From assembly GCF_003418935.1 (NCBI RefSeq), contig NZ_QVMT01000008.1, positions 208,580-272,579 of the forward strand: DNA of 64,000 nucleotides, written 5' to 3'. The notes under the pieces were generated by a model, which was not told where the DNA came from, ran no database searches, and was given only the letters and a program-made list of their open reading frames with translations. The position numbers and the translations under genes are program-made. Within the stretch, counting starts at the first letter, position 1, and the number at the start of each line of letters is the position of its first letter. This DNA comes from Emticicia sp. C21 (GTDB lineage: Bacteria; Bacteroidota; Bacteroidia; Cytophagales; Spirosomataceae). This document shows, piece by piece, positions 26,860 through 36,469 of this stretch.

Positions 26860-27288
26860 CTATTGTCCCGAATTTGCGGGAGAAATAGGCATAGTTACAG
26901 AACAGGTCTGCCCGCCAAAGTTAATCAGGAAGGATGCATTACGCACGGTATCTGCCGTACTAGGAGTACCCGTAACTGCATAAGTTAAATTCCCACCCCC
27001 TGACATCAAACTACCTGAATTTAAGGTCGCTGTTAAACCGGTTGTTCCGGTTGAAGAAATACCGGTACCGGTTGTGTAGGCCATTCCGTTACCTCCGGTA
27101 TAAGGTACTGTAAAAGTACCTGTGTAAGCAGTTCCTCTTACGGCATTAGTTGAAAAAACAGCACTTGGGCAAGTAAGACCTGAAATTGTCGGGTTCATTA
27201 TAGCTGGCTCATTGTCATCTTCACAAGCTTGAAATGCTAAGCCAAAAATCATGGCTAAACCCAAAATAAATAATCGATTCGTTTTCAT
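26860..27288 (-). CDS. Small secreted lipoprotein-like protein
   Basis: 142 residues. A signal peptide leads to FQAC-EDD near residue 22, consistent with a lipoprotein cysteine followed by acidic residues, as in surface lipoproteins of this phylum. The mature part is threonine/glycine-rich (YTGGNGMAYTTGTG, TGLTATLNSGSL, NLTYAVTGTPSTADT) and resembles a single beta-sandwich unit found repeated in much larger Bacteroidota surface proteins, where it often precedes GGQTCSV. It has its own terminator. The function is unknown. Confidence 0.75.
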   Translation of the reverse strand: MKTNRLFILGLAMIFGLAFQACEDDNEPAIMNPTISGLTCPSAVFSTNAVRGTAYTGTFTVPYTGGNGMAYTTGTGISSTGTTGLTATLNSGSLMSGGGNLTYAVTGTPSTADTVRNASFLINFGGQTCSVTMPISPANSGQ

Positions 27289-27433
27289 GATAAAAAGAGG
27301 ATTTTAATTGTATGGTTAATCTTTTCCGTTGAGGTATATTTACCTTTCTGGTATTATAGCTTAAAGAGGGATACCAAAAGACCATAGAACTGGTCAAATT
27401 GTGGCGAATATCGGATTTGTTGTGGCGAGTAAC

Positions 27434-28129
27434 TTATGATATACCAAAAAGCTGAAAAAAAGCATTTTCGTACCTATTACCAATAGGTACCTCCTGTTCC
27501 CCAATATTGATGACTTTGTTTCTCACCGAATCGATTTTCCTGACAGGTATAATGAAAGAACGATGTACCTGAACAAATTCATCAGCCGGAAGTTTAGCTA
27601 AGATGGCTTTCATCGTTGAGCGCACTATCAGAGGCTTCTGGTTATCCAGGTATATTTTCAGATAATTGTCTAAACCCTCTATCAGCAGTATATCCTCAAT
27701 GGCTACTTTTACCAAACTGTAATCTATCCGAAAGCACAGTTGTGACTGCCCGGTATTTTGAGTAGCATGCTGCCCCTTCATCAGGTCTTTTACTTTTTTT
27801 AACGCCAGTTGAAAGCGTTGAAAGCTAAAGGGTTTGAGCAGGTAATCTATCGCATTAAGTTCATAACTTTCTGCTGCAAATTCATTAGAGCTGCTAATAA
27901 ATACTACCCTGCAAGGCTGTGCAAGAGATTGAAAGAACTCAATTCCATTTATTTCAGGCAAGGTAAAATCTGAAAACAGTAAGTCAACAGGATATTTCTC
28001 TAAATAAACTCTGGCCTCTTCAACGCTCGAAAAAACTTTCTTTAAATCAATAAATTCTATTGCTTTGCAAAATTCAGCTATGCGTTCTAAAGAAGAAAAA
28101 TCATTATCTAATGCTATGGCTCGAATCAT
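27434..28129 (-). CDS. LytTR family response regulator
   Basis: 231 residues. The receiver domain (1-120) has phospho-acceptor D54 in LLFSDFTLPEING, switch serines in VVFISSSNE, and the lysine in DYLLKPF. One acidic residue of the first cluster is retained as LDND. The C-terminal LytTR DNA-binding domain covers about 130-231 (DILLIEGLDNYLKIYLDN, FVQVHRSFIIPVRKID, VPIGNRYENAF). Its partner is normally a YehU/NatK-type histidine kinase, which is absent here. The gene is divergent from the CheB/CheR-kinase fusion but that is not its usual partner. Confidence 0.92.
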   Translation of the reverse strand: MIRAIALDNDFSSLERIAEFCKAIEFIDLKKVFSSVEEARVYLEKYPVDLLFSDFTLPEINGIEFFQSLAQPCRVVFISSSNEFAAESYELNAIDYLLKPFSFQRFQLALKKVKDLMKGQHATQNTGQSQLCFRIDYSLVKVAIEDILLIEGLDNYLKIYLDNQKPLIVRSTMKAILAKLPADEFVQVHRSFIIPVRKIDSVRNKVINIGEQEVPIGNRYENAFFQLFGIS

Positions 28130-28508
28130 AACAAAGTCCTTTTTTAGTTGTATTTTTCAGCATAAGGCGTAGTGTATTTGGAGATAAGGTGAAAACGTTA
28201 CTTTTAAAAAACGTAAAAATCGGCTCAATGATTTTATATAAACTGAAAAATTCAGGCCCTGACCATTTGCTAAAACCGTGAGGAATAAACTCTATAGGGT
28301 TATACACCAGATGCTCTCATTTATATGAAATAAGTCATATAAAATTGACAGTTTAATTAAAAAAGCAATAGTTTATCAATTCGAGACGGTAATTTTAAAC
28401 ATAATTAAAAAAAAAACTATAACTTTGGTTTCTCCTAAACATGAAAGTTTTACTGACACTATTCAGCATATAACCTTACCCACTTGACTTGACTAACCCT
28501 TGTCCATC
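28130..28508. other. Divergent intergenic region, LytTR regulator and CheB/CheR kinase
   Basis: About 380 bases. It holds a candidate promoter for the fusion kinase at 28420-28427. The remainder is AT-rich with an A9 run near 28407. An open frame on the minus strand here looks non-coding. Confidence 0.4.
28420..28427 (+). promoter_or_regulatory. Candidate -7 box of the CheB/CheR-kinase gene
   Basis: TAACTTTG matches TAnnTTTG, 82 bases before the ATG at 28509, preceded by an A-tract. No strong upstream TTTG element was seen. Confidence 0.4.
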
Positions 28509-31500
28509 ATGAGTAAAAAACGTTCTGCACCTTCCACAAAAGTCCCACAAGATTTCACAATAGTTGGTTTGGGGGCTTCTGCCGGAGGAGTTGAAGCTTT
28601 TCAAAAATTTGTTACTGCAATACCTAAAAATTCTGGCATGGCGTATGTCATGGTTTTGCATTTACACCCTGACCATGAGAGTCTTCTGCCAGAAATCTTA
28701 TCTAAATCTACCGAGTTACCTGTATTGGAAATCAGTGACGAAGTAAATATTAAACCTGATCACATCTACACTATTCCTCAGAATAAGATACTGATTACTG
28801 TGGATGGTATATTGAGGTTATTACCAAGAGAAGGTGATGCTCCCTTTGTTTATTCAATTGATATCTTCTTCCGTTCACTGGGAGAAATCCATCAGAACAA
28901 TGCCGTTGGTATCATACTTTCGGGTACAGGTAAAGATGGTACCTTGGGTCTGCAGGCCATTAAAAAAAATGGAGGTATCACTTTCGCCCAGGAGCCTGAT
29001 ACAGCTAGTTTCCCTGATATGCCGAAAAATGCTATTGAAGCCGGAATAGTAGATTTTTTGTTGCCTGTAGAAAATATGCCGGAACAATTGATGAAACTCC
29101 AGCAGTTAGTAGATAAGAACTATCCTGATGAAGATGATAAGGAAATTCCAAGGAGCTATGAAGAAGTGTTGAAACAAATCATCTTCTTTATCCGCCAACA
29201 TAAGGGCATTGATTTCAGCTATTATAAAGAATCTACGCTACGCAGACGTATTGCCCGACGTATGGGTTTATGCCGCTGTGAGGATGTAACAGAATATTAT
29301 GAGTTGCTGAAAAACAACAAAGAAGAACTGGAGCAACTCTTAAAGGATTTCCTGATACCAGTTACCTCTTTCTTCCGTGACCCGAAAACTTTTCAGTCTT
29401 TAACAGAGAGGGTCTTTCCTCATTTACTTGAAAACAAATTAAGTCAGAGTACTGTACGGGTATGGGTGGCAGGATGTTCATCGGGTGAAGAAGCTTATTC
29501 AATTGCTATCAGTCTGCATGAGTTTCTTTCACATAGAGCGCCTGACATCAGAATTCAGGTTTTTGCCACAGATATCTCAGAAAGTAATATTGCTAAAGCC
29601 CGCTCGGGTGTCTATAATGTTCTGGACGTGCAGGCTATTCCGCCTCATTTATTAGAGACATATTTTGTTAAAATTGATAATAACACCTATCAGATCAATA
29701 AGTCTATCAGAAATAGTTGTGTTTTTGCCGTGCATAACTTCCTGAAAGACCCTCCGTTTTCAAAAATAGATCTGGTTTCATGTAGGAATGTGCTCATTTA
29801 TATGACTACATTTTTACAGAAAAAAGCCCTTACCACTTTTCATTATGCACTTAAGGAAAAAGGGGTATTGTGGTTGGGCAAGTCTGAAACAGCCAATGTC
29901 GTGTCAGATTTGTTTACACTCATCAGCAATCATGATAAGTTCTTTAGCAGAAAATATACAACCAGTCACTTTACACAAGATTCTCATGATAGTATGGAAG
30001 AAACCAGAAATTACAAAACCGATACTATCCATACACCCATGATAAGTCAAACTGATTTTCAGAAAAATGCTGATGAGATATTATTAAATCATTATACACC
30101 GCCATGTGTGATTGTCAGCGACCAGAATGATATTATTCATTTCAGGGGTGACACCTCTTTGTTTTTCATGCCATCGCCCGGTAAGGCGAGCCTGAATGTG
30201 CTGAAAATGGTACGTAAGGAGCTGGCTTTTGATTTACGCAATCTCTTGCACAAGGCACATATAGAAAAAGAGACTGTTATCAAAGAAAATATACTCGTCA
30301 AGCAAGGAGGCGAATCTTATCTGGTTTCTATAGAGGTTATTCCCTTGATGCAATCGGTAGCATTACATTTTCTGATTGTGTTTAATAAACGAGCTATATT
30401 ACCTGTAGAGCCAGAAACTTATAAACGAGGCCCAAGCAAAGCGAAAAAGAGTCTAGCAGAATTGCACATTGAGCAACTTGAAAAAGAATTGGCGCAGATA
30501 CGTCAGGATATTCTGAATATAACTGAAAGTCAGGAAGCTGCCAATGAAGAGTTACAAAATGCCAATGAGGAGCTATTAAGTAGTAGTGAAGAATTACAAA
30601 CGCTGAATGAAGAGTTAGAAACCTCTAAAGAGGAGTTACAGTCAGGTAATGAAGAACTGATTAGTATGAATCAGGAATTGATTAACCGTCAGGAGCACCT
30701 GAGCCGCACGCAGGCACAACTGGAGGATCTGAATAAAAAACTGATTATTCAGAACAGAGCCTTTGAGGGAGCACAGGTAAGCTCTAAAATGGGAAGTATG
30801 ACCTGGAATCTGCAAACGGATGAGTTTACGTATTCTGATAACCTCTTCCGTATTTTTGGGTATAAGCCTAAGGAGTTTGCTCCTACTATGAAAAAACTGA
30901 AAGGTTTTGTCCATCCAGACGACCTGCCGGATTTAGAGAAAATTAGCAAGAAACTTTTAGTAAAGAAAAAAATCAGCGAATTGTCGTTCCGGGCTTATGC
31001 CAAAGACGGCTCACTTAAATATATTAAGGGTACAGGTAGTATTCTGAGTTTAGGCTCAGAGAATATGCTGGTAGCCAGTTTGCAGGATGTAACAGAAGAT
31101 GTTTTATTAAACAGAAATCTTCAACTGCGTGAGGCACAATTGTCAGAGTCGCAGCGAATAGGTAAAATTGGAAGCTGGGAGATTGATTTTACGACAAATA
31201 CCGTTCAATGGTCTGATGAAACCTATCGCTTGTACGGCTATAAGCCGAAAGAAATTGTGATAACTTATGATACTTTGGGAAATGTTCACCCCGATGATAT
31301 TGAAAAACTAAAAAATACCATTGAACAATCAAGGAAAACCGGAGAGTCATTTGAAACTGAATACCGCCGTTACGACAAGCAGGGCGATTTACGCTATATT
31401 TACTCTAAGGGTAATGTAAGGAAAGATAGAAAAGGGACTATAACAGGTATGTTCTGTATAAGTATTGATTTAACAGAACTCAGAGTAAAAGAAGAGAAAC

Positions 31501-32261
31501 TGCGTGAGACCTTTCAACAACTCGAAAGCAAGAATTTGGAATTAGAGCACAGTAATGCCGAACTGGCTTCGTTCAGCTATATAGCTTCGCACGATTTAGG
31601 TGACCCGCTTTATAAGATTGAGGCATTTACCGAGCGCATTTTATTGAAAGAAGAGTTGTCTGATACGGCCAAAGATTATTTCTCACGGATCATCAGGTCA
31701 ACGCAGCGTATGAAAAGCTTGCTGGCTGATTTGTTGAATTTTTCAAGGATGACAACTGATGAGGCTATCTTTGCCAAAACAGATTTGAATACGCTATTGG
31801 AGGATGCCAAGCAAAGCCTGAGTGAACGAATTGAAGAGAAGAATGCGGTTATACAATCAGATAATTTACCAACGTTAACCATTATTCCAACACAATTTTA
31901 TCAGTTATTCAGTAACATTATTTCTAATTCAATTAAATACAGTAAGAAAGATGTAGCCCCGATTATCACGATTAAAGCCACGTTGATGCCTGGTGAAGAC
32001 ATCAATGACCCGAGGGCTATGAATAACAAAAAATACTGGAAACTGAGTTTTACTGATAATGGAATAGGCTTTGAACAACAATATGAGCATAAGATATTTG
32101 AACTTTTCCAACGATTGCATGGCAAGACAGAGTATTCTGGAACAGGAATCGGTCTGACTATTTGTCGGAAGGTGGTTCAGAATCATGAGGGGCTCATTGA
32201 GGTTTTTGGTAGACCAAATATTGGTGCTACTTTTCATGTGTATATACCGGAAAGAGAGTAA
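28509..32261 (+). CDS. CheB-CheR-PAS-histidine kinase fusion protein
   Basis: A 1250-residue signalling protein. The ATG at 28509 is preferred over an in-frame TTG nine bases upstream. Domains: CheB methylesterase about 14-200 with catalytic S24 (GLGASAGG), H51 (VLHLHPDH) and D143 (SGTGKDGT); CheR methyltransferase about 215-485 with the SAM loop VWVAGCSSGEEAYS; a PAS-like segment about 525-630; a long coiled coil about 650-745 rich in NEEL heptads; two PAS domains about 755-870 and 875-990; HisKA with ASHDLGDPLYK (H1028); HATPase to the end with GTGIGLTICRK. There is no receiver domain on CheB. No chemoreceptor, CheA or CheW is nearby, so its methylation targets may be non-chemotactic. Confidence 0.93.
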   Translation: MSKKRSAPSTKVPQDFTIVGLGASAGGVEAFQKFVTAIPKNSGMAYVMVLHLHPDHESLLPEILSKSTELPVLEISDEVNIKPDHIYTIPQNKILITVDGILRLLPREGDAPFVYSIDIFFRSLGEIHQNNAVGIILSGTGKDGTLGLQAIKKNGGITFAQEPDTASFPDMPKNAIEAGIVDFLLPVENMPEQLMKLQQLVDKNYPDEDDKEIPRSYEEVLKQIIFFIRQHKGIDFSYYKESTLRRRIARRMGLCRCEDVTEYYELLKNNKEELEQLLKDFLIPVTSFFRDPKTFQSLTERVFPHLLENKLSQSTVRVWVAGCSSGEEAYSIAISLHEFLSHRAPDIRIQVFATDISESNIAKARSGVYNVLDVQAIPPHLLETYFVKIDNNTYQINKSIRNSCVFAVHNFLKDPPFSKIDLVSCRNVLIYMTTFLQKKALTTFHYALKEKGVLWLGKSETANVVSDLFTLISNHDKFFSRKYTTSHFTQDSHDSMEETRNYKTDTIHTPMISQTDFQKNADEILLNHYTPPCVIVSDQNDIIHFRGDTSLFFMPSPGKASLNVLKMVRKELAFDLRNLLHKAHIEKETVIKENILVKQGGESYLVSIEVIPLMQSVALHFLIVFNKRAILPVEPETYKRGPSKAKKSLAELHIEQLEKELAQIRQDILNITESQEAANEELQNANEELLSSSEELQTLNEELETSKEELQSGNEELISMNQELINRQEHLSRTQAQLEDLNKKLIIQNRAFEGAQVSSKMGSMTWNLQTDEFTYSDNLFRIFGYKPKEFAPTMKKLKGFVHPDDLPDLEKISKKLLVKKKISELSFRAYAKDGSLKYIKGTGSILSLGSENMLVASLQDVTEDVLLNRNLQLREAQLSESQRIGKIGSWEIDFTTNTVQWSDETYRLYGYKPKEIVITYDTLGNVHPDDIEKLKNTIEQSRKTGESFETEYRRYDKQGDLRYIYSKGNVRKDRKGTITGMFCISIDLTELRVKEEKLRETFQQLESKNLELEHSNAELASFSYIASHDLGDPLYKIEAFTERILLKEELSDTAKDYFSRIIRSTQRMKSLLADLLNFSRMTTDEAIFAKTDLNTLLEDAKQSLSERIEEKNAVIQSDNLPTLTIIPTQFYQLFSNIISNSIKYSKKDVAPIITIKATLMPGEDINDPRAMNNKKYWKLSFTDNGIGFEQQYEHKIFELFQRLHGKTEYSGTGIGLTICRKVVQNHEGLIEVFGRPNIGATFHVYIPERE

Positions 32262-32287
32262 GACCTAAGTAGATAAAGGACTTAGCC

Positions 32288-32680
32288 ATGTATAAAAACT
32301 ATCTGTATGCCATAGTAGCCGGTATAGCTATCGGGCTATTCACTATTTACGTGTTACCGCCTGAATTTGAGCTTTTTCTTTGGCCTATGATGATTGTAGC
32401 CATTGGGTATTTTGGAGCAAAAGTCAATACTAAAAGTTATTTCTGGACAGGATTCTGGTATGCCCTTACCGTTGGCATAAGCATTACATTAACCCATCTT
32501 TCTTTAACCTCTGATTACCTTTCGAGCCACCCGGCAGAAAAGCACCAGATTACGAATTATGACCCCGGCTTAGCACCACAGTTGGTCTTGCTTATGGCCG
32601 CACCGATTTACTGGCTTATTCTGGGTGGTTTGTCAGGGCTTATGACTATTCTATGGACGAAAGTAAATAAAGCTAATTAA
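32288..32680 (+). CDS. Unrecognised four-helix membrane protein
   Basis: 130 residues with hydrophobic segments about 5-23, 28-45, 52-72 and 96-122. The loop before the last helix (SSHPAEKHQITNYDPG) is likely outside the membrane. It starts 26 bases after the CheB/CheR kinase and may be co-transcribed. I do not recognise a family. Confidence 0.65.
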   Translation: MYKNYLYAIVAGIAIGLFTIYVLPPEFELFLWPMMIVAIGYFGAKVNTKSYFWTGFWYALTVGISITLTHLSLTSDYLSSHPAEKHQITNYDPGLAPQLVLLMAAPIYWLILGGLSGLMTILWTKVNKAN

Positions 32681-32687
32681 GCGGCGC

Positions 32688-32972
32688 TCAATTCCATTTT
32701 TCGCCGGAGGCTATCACAACGACAAAGAAAAGCAAAAACAACAAAGCAGGCACAGCCAAAGCTCCCGACAGAATTTTTGCTACATTCAGGTTACCGGCTG
32801 CCTTTAGGGCAAGCGAGCCAAATAGCACTCCTGCCAATACTATTAGTAATACAAGCCATAGACCCATATTAAAAGAAGAAACAGAACCATCAGCTAATCC
32901 TACAAAAAAGAAATAGAGGGCTATCAACGCTACTATAGCATCTATGCCCCAGAAAACCCAGAATAATATCAT
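32688..32972 (-). CDS. Small three-helix membrane protein
   Basis: 94 residues, almost entirely hydrophobic, with helices about 2-24, 35-55 and 68-90, and a short charged tail SGEKWN. It is convergent with the preceding membrane protein, with stops 7 bases apart. No family was recognised, although an FWGIDAIVALIALYFFFVGL start is seen in other Bacteroidota small proteins. Confidence 0.7.
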   Translation of the reverse strand: MILFWVFWGIDAIVALIALYFFFVGLADGSVSSFNMGLWLVLLIVLAGVLFGSLALKAAGNLNVAKILSGALAVPALLFLLFFVVVIASGEKWN

Positions 32973-33092
32973 TTCAGTTAGTTATTTAAGCGCATAAAGA
33001 AATTTTTAGAGCAAATATGGCAGTAACAGACCTTAATCAATAATTTAACTAAGCCAATAGCAGGATATTTCTATTGGATGGCACAAAGAAAA

Positions 33093-33124
33093 CCCTGAAA
33101 TGTTCTCGACAAAGCATTTCAGGG
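33093..33124 (-). terminator. Hairpin terminator of the following lipoprotein gene
   Basis: Perfect arms CCCTGAAATG (33093-33102) and CATTTCAGGG (33115-33124) with a 12-base loop, 71 bases beyond the lipoprotein stop codon. Confidence 0.6.
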
Positions 33125-33194
33125 ACTCTAAATCTTAAGACACTTGTTTCATTTGATATTTTTGTAGCACGTAAGTATATACGTTTCAATAAAC

Positions 33195-34313
33195 CTACTC
33201 TTTACAATTTCCAATTTCTTTGAGTTTTACTACAACCCGGTTAAAAGTTACTTTTACCCGGGTGCGGGTTCCGGCTTCATCTCCGTCGGTATCACCTACA
33301 AAAGCAAACCTTTTAATGAGTTCCCCACTTCCTTTTTCAAAGAAATCTTCCGCGTGACCGCTGTCTATATAGCTGGCGCTTGTTTCTTTATCACTTACTA
33401 TACCAATAATTCTTCTGTTTGATGGGGCCGTATAAATATTAAAAATACCTGAGCCCTCGGCAGTAGTCCAATCGCTTTTGGTTTCCCGGGCACGCATCTG
33501 AACCCTGGCTTTTATGGTATTACCCTCTACAAAGATATTCACCCTTGCGCTCACATTCGGGCCATTAGCATTATATTCTCTATCGCCCCGGGTACGTGGT
33601 GGCGTATAGGTAATTATATCAGGAGCAAAAGACCTTTCTTCTTCCTTACAATCGGGTACAACAGGTTGGGTAACAGCAATAGAAGACATCTGTCCATCTT
33701 TATATTCCAGTACAAGCCGGCTGCTGTTTTCATTAAGCATCACTCCATTGCTTCCTAAATTCAATACCATATGATAGTGCGATAGTCGGTTAATGGCATT
33801 AGTTACCTCAATTTTCTGATTACTATTGGTTATAAGAAATAACTTTAAAGGCTGATTATCAAAATCATAGCCTGAAATATCAACCTTGTTTCTTCGGTTA
33901 GGCGTCAGGTTCATATCTATGGCCGTTGGTACTACCTGACAGATGGCAGGTGTGCGCTCAGGTATAGGTTGCTTCAATAACTCTGCTTTTATACGTTGCA
34001 GCGCTTGTATGACTCTTGCACCCAAAAAATCAACATTACACCGAATCTCAGAGCCCGCAGCGGCAATGGTTCTATTAGCCAGATTCTGCACTTCTGTGCG
34101 TATGGTACTCTGGGCTTCGTCTGTCAATTTATCACTTAATTCCTGCAGGGTAGACTGCCATGATTCTGACTGATGGCTGATTTCGCTTATAGCATCGTCT
34201 ATCATGGCAGCTGTATTATTAGTAAGGTCCTGGGCTGTATCCTGAATGGTACGTTTCAGCCCACAACCTACTATGAAGCATACGAGAACTGAGGCAACTA
34301 CTATCTTTTTCAT
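33195..34313 (-). CDS. Predicted lipoprotein of unknown function
   Basis: 372 residues. The lipobox FIVGC places the lipidated cysteine at residue 17. A helical, probably coiled-coil segment follows at about 20-105 (TQDLTNNTAAMIDDAISEISH, LQELSDKLTDEAQST), then a beta-rich part with VDISGYDF and a C-terminal domain containing FVGDTDGDEAGTRTRVKVTF. The two halves are separated by a proline/arginine-rich linker (YTPPRTRGDRE). The arrangement suggests an envelope-anchored adhesin-like or structural protein, but I cannot name a family. It is a single gene with its own terminator. Confidence 0.75.
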   Translation of the reverse strand: MKKIVVASVLVCFIVGCGLKRTIQDTAQDLTNNTAAMIDDAISEISHQSESWQSTLQELSDKLTDEAQSTIRTEVQNLANRTIAAAGSEIRCNVDFLGARVIQALQRIKAELLKQPIPERTPAICQVVPTAIDMNLTPNRRNKVDISGYDFDNQPLKLFLITNSNQKIEVTNAINRLSHYHMVLNLGSNGVMLNENSSRLVLEYKDGQMSSIAVTQPVVPDCKEEERSFAPDIITYTPPRTRGDREYNANGPNVSARVNIFVEGNTIKARVQMRARETKSDWTTAEGSGIFNIYTAPSNRRIIGIVSDKETSASYIDSGHAEDFFEKGSGELIKRFAFVGDTDGDEAGTRTRVKVTFNRVVVKLKEIGNCKE

Positions 34314-34585
34314 GGCTATCCGGTTTAAGTTTCATGGATTCAGTAGCAGTTTGAGTTACAAAAATAAAGTAAACCACTTGATGGTAATAGAGGGAAAACC
34401 CGCATTTTCTAAGGGGGAAACACGGTATTTTTAGCATTTGAAGAATAATTACCTGATAAAAAGGACTTTCCGAATAATCGCAAAAGCCAAAAAGCCATAT
34501 AAATGTCCGTTTTGTAGAAATAATTCCCCAAAAAATCATGGAATATGCTTTTCGGTAGACAGAAGTATCTTAAACCTCTCATTCT

Positions 34586-34984
34586 ATGGCACTTTACACA
34601 CAAATCATCTGGCTTTTTGTATTGGCAATTCCTATCTCCTGTGTTGCATGGACAGTTACCCACGAAGAGATTTTCAGAGAACCGAGAGAATACTGCCAAA
34701 AGCAAAGTCAAAAAGCCAAAAGAATTTTTCAACGGAAATTCTTCTACGTTTTCACGTGCGAATACTGTTTTAGTTTTTATGTGAGCATTCTTTTCATTAT
34801 CATCACTGATTATCAGTTATTGTTTACTGATTGGCGAGGTTATGTTATCGCCGTTTTTTCATTGGTTTGGGTAGCCAATATCTATATGAGTCTCTTTTTT
34901 AATATCAGAATCGGCATTAAAAAAGAGGGATTGGAAGCTAAAGTAAAAGAGAAAGAATTGGACGAAATCAATAAAGGGGAATGA
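34586..34984 (+). CDS. Conserved small membrane protein with CxxC motif
   Basis: 132 residues with an N-terminal helix (IIWLFVLAIPISCVAW), a basic amphipathic stretch (QKQSQKAKRIFQRK), the motif FTCEYCFSFYV, and two more helices (VSILFIIITDYQLLF, YVIAVFSLVWVANIYMSLF). The tail is charged. The pattern of TVTHEE, REPREYC and CEYC followed by WRGY is one I associate with a conserved uncharacterised family in diverse bacteria and phages. The paired cysteines could bind metal. It is convergent with the ferritin-like gene and shares its terminator. Confidence 0.75.
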   Translation: MALYTQIIWLFVLAIPISCVAWTVTHEEIFREPREYCQKQSQKAKRIFQRKFFYVFTCEYCFSFYVSILFIIITDYQLLFTDWRGYVIAVFSLVWVANIYMSLFFNIRIGIKKEGLEAKVKEKELDEINKGE

Positions 34985-35006
34985 TTTTTAGCAAAAAAAG
35001 ACATAA

Positions 35007-35046
35007 AAAAAGAAAGACCTTGCTCATGAGCAAGGTCTTTCTTTTT
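35007..35046. terminator. Perfect bidirectional hairpin terminator
   Basis: 20-bp arms at 35007-35026 and 35027-35046 form a loopless 40-bp palindrome centred on TGCTCATGAGCA, with A and T runs at the two ends. It sits between convergent genes. Confidence 0.85.
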
Positions 35047-35067
35047 CAGCTTAATTTCAATTCTATT

Positions 35068-35595
35068 TTATTCAAGCACTACCTCCATATTGATATAGGC
35101 ATCGGCTAAATCTGTCAGTTTATTATCTGCCTGGATCTCTTCATTTAAAGTTATTTGCAGCAACTCTGCCGCCTGATTATACTTTAAAATACTGGCAATT
35201 GTTTTTAGTGTACCGTAAGAAGCAATCTCATAATGCTCAACTTTCTGTGTGGCAAAAATGAGCCCGCAATCTCTTACAACACTGTTTTCTTCTGTTGATT
35301 TGATGATTTCGTTACATTCATCTAATAAGCCCACCATAGCCGGGCTTTTCTTCGTTTTTGCTGGTTCATGTATAATACTGAATACTTTTTCAAGGCGGTT
35401 TACATGTTCTTGTGTTTCAGTATAGTGAGTTTCAAAAGCTACTTGTAGGTCTTCTGATGTAGCGGCTATGGCAAATTTGGGTAAAGATTGTATGAGTTTT
35501 TTTTCGGCCCAATAAATATCTCTAAGACCATCTACAAATAGTTTCCTCAGTTTCTCTCCAGTACGTTTAACAATTTGTGTGATGTGGTTTTTCAT
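35068..35595 (-). CDS. Ferritin-like YciE/YciF-type protein (DUF892)
   Basis: 175 residues forming a four-helix ferritin-like bundle. The family start KLRKLFVDGLRDIYWAEKKLIQSLPKF is clear, and E/H residues for a di-iron site occur in YWAEKKL, HYTETQEHVNRLE, ATQKVEHYEIASYGTL and TLNEEIQADNKLTDLAD. Members are induced by general stress in other bacteria. It appears to be a single-gene unit, and its spacing from the next upstream gene (104 bases) suggests its own promoter. Confidence 0.9.
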   Translation of the reverse strand: MKNHITQIVKRTGEKLRKLFVDGLRDIYWAEKKLIQSLPKFAIAATSEDLQVAFETHYTETQEHVNRLEKVFSIIHEPAKTKKSPAMVGLLDECNEIIKSTEENSVVRDCGLIFATQKVEHYEIASYGTLKTIASILKYNQAAELLQITLNEEIQADNKLTDLADAYINMEVVLE

Positions 35596-35699
35596 GGCAA
35601 CTTATATTAAAGTTTAATGGATGTAATAATCCCCATAAAAAACCTATACCAGTATATGGCATGCAAGGTGTCTCTTAAAATAATGCATTTAGTGATTTT

Positions 35700-36353
35700 T
35701 TAGAAATAGGGAGACACTACTTTCCCGAGCAATGATTTTATCACTTTATCATTAAAAGCAGCTCCATTTATATTTCTGCTTTTATAATAGTCTATCTTTC
35801 TTTCATCCTTGTTTAACACTATACAATAAAGAGAAGTATTTGCCTTGACGGCATAAGTAGAAGGAACACCACCTAATATAATGGTAGGTATGGGTCCTCT
35901 CATAAGCACACTTGCCACTGTGCTCACTGTTTTTTCACCTGGCGTTAAAGTTTGTATGCCATTTTTCTGACCTACTCCCAACGTGACTATAATATTCTTA
36001 CGACCCAATCTATCCAAGAATAGAGAAACTGTATCGCTTAAACCTTTTTTCCCAATCCTACCCTCGTTTTCAAATTGATTAATAAGCCTGACAAGGTGTT
36101 TATTAACAGATTTTCTGTCCAAAATTGTAGAGTCTTCTATTCTAATCAGTACTATATTTTCAGGTATTACAGAATGAATATTTTCATCTAACAATTTTCT
36201 GGAATGCTGGCTCAAACTTAAATCTAATGTTCTTTCGCTGGAATTAGTAAAAATCTGGTGTGGCAAGTTGTAATAATAAAGCGTATCTTTCTTTTGTGAA
36301 AATGCTTGATAAAAACTTAGAATAATAATAATTGAAAGCATTTTTTTAGTCAT
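35700..36353 (-). CDS. Secreted protein of unknown function
   Basis: 217 residues with a signal peptide ending AFSQ (about residue 19). The mature part contains PEDSTILDRKSVNKH-like charged stretches and a hydrophobic segment IPTIILGGVP around 155-165. No family is recognised. It lies upstream of the YciE-type gene on the same strand, with 104 bases between them. Confidence 0.65.
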   Translation of the reverse strand: MTKKMLSIIIILSFYQAFSQKKDTLYYYNLPHQIFTNSSERTLDLSLSQHSRKLLDENIHSVIPENIVLIRIEDSTILDRKSVNKHLVRLINQFENEGRIGKKGLSDTVSLFLDRLGRKNIIVTLGVGQKNGIQTLTPGEKTVSTVASVLMRGPIPTIILGGVPSTYAVKANTSLYCIVLNKDERKIDYYKSRNINGAAFNDKVIKSLLGKVVSPYF

Positions 36354-36469
36354 GAATCATAGTCACTTAATGAATAAATTGAATGAGTTCCAAAAATATT
36401 CAAACCCTTTCTGATTATCAATTTTTTTATTATTTAAAATTAGAAGAAATATTTTCAATAATAGTTTGC

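Noticed and set aside
28104..28307. A 67-codon minus-strand open frame in the LytTR upstream region
   Set aside because: It runs over the start of the LytTR gene in another frame and has no recognisable content.
34438..34784. Plus-strand open frames overlapping the start of the CxxC membrane protein
   Set aside because: They are in other frames; only the 34586 frame gives the CxxC/transmembrane pattern I recognise.
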